The position numbers and the translations under genes are program-made. This document shows, in pieces, positions 57,910 to 64,000 of a stretch of 64,000 bases of DNA; position 1 is the stretch's first letter; each line of letters begins with the position of its first letter. Source of the stretch: Blastocatellia bacterium. GTDB lineage: Bacteria; Acidobacteriota; Blastocatellia; HR10; J050. Location of the stretch: the NCBI GenBank assembly GCA_026985075.1, contig JALSQX010000074.1, positions 1-64,000 of the forward strand. Reading direction: 5' to 3'. The notes beneath the pieces were generated by a model. The model ran no database searches. It saw nothing but the letters and a program-made list of their open reading frames with translations, and was not told where the DNA came from.

Positions 57910-58566
57910 GTGAACGTGAAGGACATACAGACGGTTCTTTTCGATCTGGATGGGACGATCATCGATGCCCGAGATCGCCTGCTGGCCAGTTGCCGGCGAG
58001 CCTTGCGCGAATTGGCCGTGGAGATTCCCGATGAGGCCGATTGCTGGCAAGCATTTCGAACCCTCGACGCTGGGCGACTGGTTCCCGCTCCGTTGCGCGA
58101 ACGATTCTATGAACTCCTCATGAGGGAATACATGGCCTATACGGGCGAGATCCGCCTCATCCCTGGAGCACATGAGACGCTGGAATACTGTCGAGCGCAT
58201 GGCTATCGGACGGGCATTATCACCGGCCGCCCTTCTTCTCCCGATCGGGTTCGCGCCGAACTGGATCGACTCGGCGTGTTGCCGTTCATCGAGGTGATCA
58301 AGACGCAAGCCGGTACCCCTCTCAATGACATATTGAGCAAGGAACAACAATTACTGGAAGCCGTCGCAGAGTTGCGCGCCAAACCCGAACAGAGCCTCTA
58401 TGTGGGCGACCTGCCCAATGATATCGTCAGCGGTCGCCGCGCCGGATTGAGAGCGTGCATAGCCGTTCTCTCGGGAGGGGTTGATCGGGAACTCCTGGTC
58501 GCCTGCCAACCGGACGCCCTGTTGAACTCCATCGGCGAGTTACCCGAATACTTGCGCGACCCATGA
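57910..58566 (+). CDS. HAD-superfamily phosphatase (Gph/PGMB-like)
   Basis: This 218-residue haloacid-dehalogenase phosphatase has motif I VLFDLDGTIID (nucleophile Asp), a helical C1 cap (about 20-90), motif II GIITGRP, a lysine region near FIEVIKTQAGTP and motif IV YVGDLPNDIVSGRRAGL. It resembles phosphoglycolate phosphatase and beta-phosphoglucomutase relatives, without a clear substrate. The GTG at 57910 is the first start codon; the GTG at 57916 fits the predicted promoter better. No ribosome-binding site is present before either. It follows the hydrolase gene by 81 bases. Confidence 0.85.
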   Translation: MNVKDIQTVLFDLDGTIIDARDRLLASCRRALRELAVEIPDEADCWQAFRTLDAGRLVPAPLRERFYELLMREYMAYTGEIRLIPGAHETLEYCRAHGYRTGIITGRPSSPDRVRAELDRLGVLPFIEVIKTQAGTPLNDILSKEQQLLEAVAELRAKPEQSLYVGDLPNDIVSGRRAGLRACIAVLSGGVDRELLVACQPDALLNSIGELPEYLRDP

Positions 58567-58909
58567 AGTCCACTCGGCGAATGGCAGCGAGCCAAACGAT
58601 GCCGGATAGCATGATGGCCTGTTCCATCTTCTTTCGAGGTGGAGAGCGCGAGACCGGCTTCCTCTCGTGCGTTGGCCAATCCGAATAGGCCAATGCTCTC
58701 CGGAAAAGACCGGGTGGCTCATGCTCGGGCACGAAGTCAGCGCGTATGGAGACGGCGAACGCCTTTCTGAAAATACCAAGCGGCCGGCGCGATCTCTCGG
58801 CGCTGTTCCGCATCAGCTCTCATCCTTGGTTCAACGCTTTACGTTCTGCGCTTCCCGTTTTACCCTTCACGTTCTACTTTTTAAAGAACACCTTTGAGGG
58901 AGCCAACGC
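58567..58909. other. 343-base intergenic region
   Basis: No gene is supported; minus-strand open frames here are low-complexity and antisense. It contains an imperfectly flanked inverted repeat, TTGGCC at 58672-58677 and GGCCAA at 58688-58693 with a 10-base loop. A pyrimidine-rich tract lies around 58840-58880. A ribosome-binding site GAGGGAG precedes the dehydrogenase gene. I see no convincing promoter. Confidence 0.5.
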
Positions 58910-60130
58910 ATGGGATTCATCACTGAGAACGAACCACTTCGTCATGATCTGGCCTTTTATCTTCCCACCGAGATCGTCTGTGGCCGGGGGAAAGTTCGAA
59001 AATTAGGTGTGGAGCTTCACATCGACTCCGACCTGGCCGATCGCCGGCGCGTGATATTGGTCACGGATGAGGGAGTGGCGGCAGCCGGACTGGTTGACGA
59101 GGTTTTGGCCGGATTGGCCGATTCACCATACGAGGTCACCACTGTGTTCGATGCCGTGCCGCCGGACTCCGATCTGGCGACGGTGCATCGTTTGAGCGAA
59201 ACCATCCGACGGGAAGAGGCACAGTTGATCATCGCCCTCGGCGGGGGAAGTGTGATGGATACGGCCAAGGCCGGATCGCTCATCGCCACCCACGGCGGCG
59301 AGATCAGAGATTATGTTGGTGGCTTCATGGTGCCCGGACCGTGCCTCCCCGTCATCGCCATTCCCACCACCACGGGGACGGGCAGCGAGGTTTCGTTGGG
59401 AGCGGTGGTCAAAGATCATGAGGCGAACGTCAAGATCACCATCGCCAGTCCCTTTCTCTATCCCCGCATGGCCGTCCTCGATCCGGAGATGGTGAGGACG
59501 TTACCCGCCCGATTGGTCGCCTGGACCGGCATGGATGCCCTCACCCACGCTATTGAAGCATACGTCTCCAGCGATCATGATCCCATCTCTGAAGCCCTCG
59601 CGTTTCGCGCCACGGAGATGATCTTCGATAATCTGGAAGCGGCGGTGACCGAGAGCGATCAGGTGGAGGCGCGCGCGCGACTGCAACTGGCGGCGACCAT
59701 GGCGGCCATGGCCTTCAACAGCGCGGGACTGGGAGCCGTCCACGCGATCAATCACACGGTGGGAGCGATGTTTGGTATTCATCATGGACTGGGAAATGCC
59801 GTCGCGCTGCCGATGGTGATGGAGTATAATCGGCCAGCCTGTCCAGCTCGCTTCGCGGCGCTCGCCCGGGCTATGGGTATGGGTCGAACCGATCTCTCCC
59901 AGGAAGAACTGGGGCGATGGGCCATCGAGCGCGTGCGTCGGCTTCGGCGCGCACTCGGTATTCCCGAATGCTATGGCGATCTGGGCGTGCCGACCGATGA
60001 GGCGACCATCTCGGCCATTGCTGAAGGCGCCATGAATGATATGTTGCTGGCCTTCAATCCCCGCAAGATGTCGATCGACGAGATGAAGGCGCTCGTCGCC
60101 AGAGTCGTCCGTGGAGCAGAGAGCGAATGA
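58910..60130 (+). CDS. Iron-containing alcohol dehydrogenase
   Basis: This 406-residue group III alcohol dehydrogenase has an N-terminal Rossmann-like NAD(P) domain with GGGSVMDTAKAGSLIA and PTTTGTGSEVS. A helical metal domain follows, with the ligands in WTGMDALTHAIEAYVS, AVHAINHTVGAMF and GIHHGLGNAVALP. These Asp and His residues fit a complete Fe(II) site. Family members oxidise or reduce alcohols, lactaldehyde, glycerol or 4-hydroxybutyrate; the substrate is not predictable. The stop overlaps the next gene by 4 bases. Confidence 0.9.
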   Translation: MGFITENEPLRHDLAFYLPTEIVCGRGKVRKLGVELHIDSDLADRRRVILVTDEGVAAAGLVDEVLAGLADSPYEVTTVFDAVPPDSDLATVHRLSETIRREEAQLIIALGGGSVMDTAKAGSLIATHGGEIRDYVGGFMVPGPCLPVIAIPTTTGTGSEVSLGAVVKDHEANVKITIASPFLYPRMAVLDPEMVRTLPARLVAWTGMDALTHAIEAYVSSDHDPISEALAFRATEMIFDNLEAAVTESDQVEARARLQLAATMAAMAFNSAGLGAVHAINHTVGAMFGIHHGLGNAVALPMVMEYNRPACPARFAALARAMGMGRTDLSQEELGRWAIERVRRLRRALGIPECYGDLGVPTDEATISAIAEGAMNDMLLAFNPRKMSIDEMKALVARVVRGAESE

Positions 60131-60834
60131 CCTGGATATCGGGCGCGTTCCTGATCGTGCTCATCACCGTTCCCTTGCTCTCCTGGTGGTCGGCTCGAAA
60201 ACACGGCGCCGATGTCGTCGAGCAACTCTGCGGGCACCGCATTCAGTTCTATGCGTTCAGCGCGCTCACCCAATGGGCGCTGACCGGCCTGAGCCTCCTC
60301 GTCATCTGGCATGATGGTCAGACGGTGGCCGATATAGGACTCCATCCCTGGCGCTCCTGGATGGCCACGGTGAGTCTGGGCTTGAGGCTCATGGTGGCTC
60401 TGGGGATGATCATGGCCGCCATATTGTGGATGCAACGAAAGCGCCGCTGGTCGGAGACGCATATCCTGATGGCCATCCTGCCCGAGACGAAGGTGGAGAA
60501 AGGAGCGTTCGTTGCGCTGGCGGCCACGGCCGGTTTCTGCGAAGAGATGCTCTACCGGGGGTTCGTCATCACGCGGCTCATCCAGGCGACGGATCACCCC
60601 CCGAGCGCCGTCATCCTGGCGGTGATCATCTTTTCGCTCGGTCATGGGTACCAGGGACTCATCGGCCTGCTGCGGGCGGGTACGCTCGGCGCGGTGCTGG
60701 CGGCGACGTTCGTCTTGACCGGAAGCATGGTCCCCGGTATGATTTCTCACTTCCTGTTCGATGCTCTGGCTGGATTCTGGGGTCGAAAGCTGCTGGGGAG
60801 CGATGAATTCCAGACGATGGCATGCGGAAAATGA
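60127..60834 (+). CDS. CPBP-family intramembrane metalloprotease
   Basis: This 235-residue membrane protein has about 6-7 helices and the CPBP (Abi, CAAX-like) motifs. EE-x3-R appears in FCEEMLYRGFVIT, a FSLGHGYQG histidine motif follows, and a third motif SHFLFDALAGFW is near the C terminus. Such proteins are related to the Rce1 prenyl protease. In bacteria they can process peptides, confer bacteriocin immunity or have unknown roles. The ATG overlaps the dehydrogenase stop (ATGA), so it is co-translated with an apparently unrelated enzyme. Confidence 0.88.
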   Translation: MTWISGAFLIVLITVPLLSWWSARKHGADVVEQLCGHRIQFYAFSALTQWALTGLSLLVIWHDGQTVADIGLHPWRSWMATVSLGLRLMVALGMIMAAILWMQRKRRWSETHILMAILPETKVEKGAFVALAATAGFCEEMLYRGFVITRLIQATDHPPSAVILAVIIFSLGHGYQGLIGLLRAGTLGAVLAATFVLTGSMVPGMISHFLFDALAGFWGRKLLGSDEFQTMACGK

Positions 60835-60904
60835 GGGAGAGAGGACCGTCAGCTCACCCTGACGCCTCATCGCGTTCACCGTCTCTCATCGATGGAGGTT
60901 GGAG

Positions 60905-61348
60905 ATGCTCAAATATTACACGAGAGCGTGGGTGGAGGAGGTCGCCCGACGCTTGAAGACGGACGAAAAGTTCGCCCGCGACGGACGGCGACTCAATGGC
61001 ACGTTCGCCTTTCGCATCTACGATTGCCCCGACGGCAAAGATCGCTCGGTCATCTGGACGTTCCGAGATGGACAGGTCGTCGACTGGTCATACGAAGCTC
61101 GAAAAGCTCCCTGGGAGGAATTGCGAACGGCTCCGTTCAACCCTCAGTGGGTCATGCGGGCAACGGCCACTTATGAGATGAGCGCGGAATTGAACAAAGG
61201 AAACATCACGCCAATGCGCGCGCTCACCTCCCCTCAGTATCACATCGAAGGCAGCAAGCTGATGCTCATGCAATTGATGAAGGCACTCAATGCCTGGAAC
61301 GAAGTCGCCGCCAGTATCGAGTGCACGTATGAGTACACGCAAGAATAG
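60905..61348 (+). CDS. SCP2-like sterol/lipid-carrier domain protein
   Basis: This 147-residue protein resembles the SCP2 sterol-transfer fold, with GTFAFRIYDCPDG, then WVMRATATYEMSAELNKG, then KLMLMQLMKALNAWNEV. The family lines a hydrophobic tunnel that binds acyl-CoA, fatty acids or sterols. The ATG at 60905 follows GGAGG by about 7 bases; a TTG at 60899 would add two residues. It stands 75 bases before the second acyl-CoA dehydrogenase, consistent with a lipid-handling role. The match is moderate. Confidence 0.65.
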   Translation: MLKYYTRAWVEEVARRLKTDEKFARDGRRLNGTFAFRIYDCPDGKDRSVIWTFRDGQVVDWSYEARKAPWEELRTAPFNPQWVMRATATYEMSAELNKGNITPMRALTSPQYHIEGSKLMLMQLMKALNAWNEVAASIECTYEYTQE

Positions 61349-61423
61349 GAACGAGTCATTCTCGATGATGGACCGAAGGAGGTCGATCGCCGATACCGGA
61401 CCCCCATCGGTTCATTGAAGATC

Positions 61424-62569
61424 ATGGATTTCAGCTTCACCGAGGAGCAACAACAGTTTTTCAAGAGTCTGCGGCAGTTTCTCCACGCCGAAATCGCACC
61501 GCACGCCGCTGAAATGGATGTTCGTGGCGAATTGCGCCGCGAGAACCTGCGCGCACTGGCCGAGTTCGGATTGCCGGGGCTTCCCTTCCCCGAAGAGTAT
61601 GGGGGGAGTGGCGCCGATACAGTCACTCACACTGTGGCATTGATTGAACTGGCCAAGGTCTGTCCCGCCACCATGCTGTCGATGGGAGCGAGCGTCGGAT
61701 TGTGCGGGATGGCTATCCTGAAATATGGAACGCCGGAGCAAAAACAACACTACCTGCCCAAACTCATCAGCATGGAATGGATTGGGGCACTCGGCCTGAC
61801 GGAGCCGGACGCCGGATCCGATCTGGCCTCCATCCGCACGCGGGCCGAGAAACGCGACGGATCATACATCATCAATGGGACCAAAACGTTCATCACCAAT
61901 GCCCCCATCGCTGACGTGGCCGTCGTGCTCGCGGTGACAGATCCTCGGGCTGGTCGGCGCGGCATGAGCCTTTTGATCGTCGATGGCCCGCGTCCCGGTT
62001 TCCTGCGCGGACGGCCCATGTCCAAGTTAGGAGTGAGAGGATCACCAACCGGCGAACTCGTGTTCGATGACTGTCGCATCCCAACGACCAACCTTCTGGG
62101 CACCGAAGGACGCGGATTCCAGCATACGATGCAACTGCTGGTGAACTACCGCATCGGCATGGCGGCATTCTGTTTAGGCATCGCCCGCGCCTGTCTCGAT
62201 GAGGCCTTCGCCTATGCGCTCCAGCGGCGCGCCTTTGGCGCTCCGTTGATCACCTTCCAGGAAGTGAGTTTCAAAATCGCCGAGATGAAAGCGAACATCG
62301 ACGCCGCCGAGCTGTTGACGTTGCGCGCCGCCTGGGAATACGATCAGGGGAAGGACGTGAGCCTGTTGGCTTCGTGTGCCAAGTTGCTCGCTTCCGAAGT
62401 CGCCAAACAGGCTGCCGATTGGGCGCTCCAGATTCACGGCGGCTATGGCTATATCCGCGAATATCCCGTGGAGCGTCTCTACCGCGATGCACGGCTCGGC
62501 GAGATCGGCGAAGGAACCTCGGAGATTCAGCGAATGATCATCGCGCGCCATCTTTTATCAGAGCGATGA
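61424..62569 (+). CDS. Acyl-CoA dehydrogenase
   Basis: This 381-residue flavoprotein has the motifs of medium/short-chain acyl-CoA dehydrogenases: [67 protein letters not shown] and [19 protein letters not shown]. The catalytic base is Glu363 in [11 protein letters not shown], the common position, in contrast to the homologue at 54489. So the two enzymes use different base positions and probably different substrates. An upstream TTG at 61415 could add three residues, but the ATG at 61424 matches the family. Confidence 0.92.
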   Translation: MDFSFTEEQQQFFKSLRQFLHAEIAPHAAEMDVRGELRRENLRALAEFGLPGLPFPEEYGGSGADTVTHTVALIELAKVCPATMLSMGASVGLCGMAILKYGTPEQKQHYLPKLISMEWIGALGLTEPDAGSDLASIRTRAEKRDGSYIINGTKTFITNAPIADVAVVLAVTDPRAGRRGMSLLIVDGPRPGFLRGRPMSKLGVRGSPTGELVFDDCRIPTTNLLGTEGRGFQHTMQLLVNYRIGMAAFCLGIARACLDEAFAYALQRRAFGAPLITFQEVSFKIAEMKANIDAAELLTLRAAWEYDQGKDVSLLASCAKLLASEVAKQAADWALQIHGGYGYIREYPVERLYRDARLGEIGEGTSEIQRMIIARHLLSER

Positions 62570-62665
62570 CCGCATCGACCAATGGCCCGAAGAGGCATCG
62601 ATGAGCTGAGCCCGGTTCGGTCAGACAAGTTTGAAGAGGTCACTCCTATCGAGGAGGAGGTGCTT

Positions 62666-63832
62666 ATGAGCGAAAGAATTCCATGGAGTCGCGATGACAA
62701 CTACTCAGAAGAGATCATCGCCGCCCGGCAGCGCTTCGTCGAAGAGAAAACCGGCGTCAAGCTCCAACATCTCAAAGCCTATTCTTTCGATCCCAATGTG
62801 ACGAGAGGGAATATCGAGAACTTCACCGGCGTCGCTCAGGTCCCCATCGGATTCGCCGGCCCTCTCCGGATTAACGGCGAGTACGCCCAGGGCGAGTTCA
62901 TCATCCCGCTCGCCACAACCGAGGGGACGCTGGTCGCTTCGTACAATCGAGGCATGAAGGTCCTCAATCTGAGCGGTGGCGTGAAGACGACGGTAGTGAT
63001 GGATCAAATGCAGCGCGCGCCGGTATTCGTCTTCGATTCGGCCCGGGAGGCGCGAGCCTTCTGGCGGTGGATTGACGATCATTTCAATGAGATCAAGGAG
63101 ATTGCCGAATCCACGACCCGTCACGGGAAGCTGAAAAGTATCGAGCGCTACCAGGCGAACAAGTTCATCTATCTCCGATTCAATTACACGACGGGAGATG
63201 CGGCCGGGCAAAACATGGTCGGGCGCGCCACCTGGGTCGCGTGTATGTGGATTGCCAGTCAAAATCCTACGGTTCGGCGCTGGTATCTGGAATCGAACTT
63301 CGCCACGGACAAGAAGGCCTCCCAGATCAACATGATGATGACCCGGGGCAAACGCGTTACCGCCGAAGCGCTCATTCCTCGAGACGTCCTCATCGAGCAC
63401 CTGCGCGCCACCCCGGAAAGCTTACATTATCACTACATGGTGTCCAACGTGGCCGGATTCGTCTCCGGCGTGAACAACAATGGATTGCATTCGGCCAACG
63501 GCATCACCGCCATGTTCATCGCCACCGGCCAGGATGTGGCCTGTGTGTCCGAATCTTCGGCCGGCATTCTCTACGCCGAGATCGTGCCCACCGGCGACTT
63601 CTACCTGTCCATCACCATCCCTTCGCTCATCGTGGGCACGTATGGTGGAGGAACGGGATTGCCCACGCAACGCGAGTGTCTGGAGATTCTCGGGTGTTAT
63701 GGGAAGGACAAAGTCTACAAGTTCGCCGAGATCGTGGCCGGCGTCGTGCTCGCCGGCGAACTCTCGTTGGGAGCGGCGATCAGTTCCCAGGATTGGGTGA
63801 CCAGCCATGAACAGTACGGGCGGAACCGTTGA
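62666..63832 (+). CDS. HMG-CoA reductase, class-I-like
   Basis: This 388-residue protein has all four catalytic residues of 3-hydroxy-3-methylglutaryl-CoA reductase. They are Glu86 in LATTEGTLVASYNRGM, Lys216 in NFATDKKASQIN, Asp290 in IATGQDVACV and His381 in WVTSHEQYGR. The ENFTGVAQVPIGFAGPL and GGGTGLPTQ segments resemble the eukaryote/archaea-type class I catalytic domain rather than class II degradative enzymes. There is no membrane anchor. GAGGAGGTG precedes the ATG at 62666. It makes mevalonate from HMG-CoA; no other mevalonate-pathway gene is in the window. Confidence 0.9.
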   Translation: MSERIPWSRDDNYSEEIIAARQRFVEEKTGVKLQHLKAYSFDPNVTRGNIENFTGVAQVPIGFAGPLRINGEYAQGEFIIPLATTEGTLVASYNRGMKVLNLSGGVKTTVVMDQMQRAPVFVFDSAREARAFWRWIDDHFNEIKEIAESTTRHGKLKSIERYQANKFIYLRFNYTTGDAAGQNMVGRATWVACMWIASQNPTVRRWYLESNFATDKKASQINMMMTRGKRVTAEALIPRDVLIEHLRATPESLHYHYMVSNVAGFVSGVNNNGLHSANGITAMFIATGQDVACVSESSAGILYAEIVPTGDFYLSITIPSLIVGTYGGGTGLPTQRECLEILGCYGKDKVYKFAEIVAGVVLAGELSLGAAISSQDWVTSHEQYGRNR

Positions 63833-63933
63833 CCGCTCGGCAAAGCGATTCGCGATCCGGATGATGAGGCCGATGGTTCAACATCTCCCGTTCGTCGAAA
63901 TCCGAGATGTGGAGCGAGAGAGGAGAGAGGCCG

Positions 63934-64000
63934 ATGAAGATATTTAAAGTGGCGGCTGTCCAGACGGCTCCGGTGTTCTTGAATCTGAGAGCCACAGTGG
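63934..64000 (+). CDS. Nitrilase-superfamily carbon-nitrogen hydrolase, 3' part cut off
   Basis: An ATG at 63934, preceded by AGGAGAGAGG, opens a frame that runs to the right edge (22 residues). The sequence MKIFKVAAVQTAPVFLNLRA is the characteristic first strand and loop of the nitrilase superfamily, whose catalytic Glu, Lys and Cys lie further downstream and cannot be checked. It may be an aliphatic nitrilase, amidase or cyanide hydratase. Confidence 0.65.
   Translation, partial: MKIFKVAAVQTAPVFLNLRATV

Overview
The window (about 58-60% G+C by eye) looks like a chromosomal segment of a Gram-negative, probably aerobic heterotroph. The best taxonomic hint is a large Oar-like TonB-dependent receptor with an N-terminal carboxypeptidase-regulatory domain. 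That receptor, the very large hybrid histidine kinases and the acyl-CoA dehydrogenases together suggest Acidobacteriota. This placement is inference from gene content; no rRNA or marker gene lies in the window. I see no tRNA, rRNA, CRISPR array, insertion sequence or prophage.

Region 1 (1-20086, all + strand) is an exopolysaccharide or capsule operon that continues beyond the left edge. It holds a kinase-like phosphotransferase, an O-antigen-ligase/polymerase-like protein, a Wzx-type flippase, a Wzc-like chain-length ATPase, four GT4 glycosyltransferases, one intact polyprenyl-phosphate sugar transferase, two phosphoesterases and two multidomain fusions. The striking point is repeated loss of catalytic signatures within retained folds. 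The TagA fusion at 15834-17258 and the three-domain protein at 17443-19017 both carry sugar-transferase domains without the Asp-Glu dyad. The latter also carries a nucleotidyltransferase-like domain without its GTR and PKP signatures. The Wzc-like protein has a changed Walker A' motif, a large insertion and no tyrosine tail. This is my best candidate for an undescribed system: an export or assembly complex in which pseudo-enzymes scaffold or regulate the active ones.

Region 2 (20175-39144) opens with a GH13_18 sugar phosphorylase. A 778-base gap follows, carrying a good sigma-54 -24/-12 match. Then comes a phosphorelay cluster: three giant hybrid kinases with Hpt domains, one HDFNN-type hybrid kinase and a response regulator with a C-terminal two-CxxC module. 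A secreted GH9 glucanase-like gene sits inside the cluster. No DNA-binding, GGDEF or EAL output domain is present. A strong intrinsic terminator at 39253-39286 closes the block.

Region 3 (39569-48817) holds an M48/Ste24-like membrane protease and a pantothenate operon: panD, panB, panC and a DUF2520 oxidoreductase that is a candidate ketopantoate reductase. A convergent biotin operon, bioB-bioA-bioD-bioF, lies on the minus strand and starts from a clear sigma-70-type promoter.

Region 4 (49142-64000) starts with an orphan HepT-like protein divergent from an orphan E1-alpha dehydrogenase subunit. Their back-to-back promoters predict almost leaderless mRNAs. Next is the TonB receptor, with a near-consensus promoter and a repeated octamer upstream. 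A lipid and acyl-CoA group follows: two acyl-CoA dehydrogenases, a MaoC hydratase, a secreted alpha/beta hydrolase, a HAD phosphatase, an iron alcohol dehydrogenase, a CPBP protease, an SCP2-like protein and a class-I-like HMG-CoA reductase. The window ends inside a nitrilase-superfamily gene.
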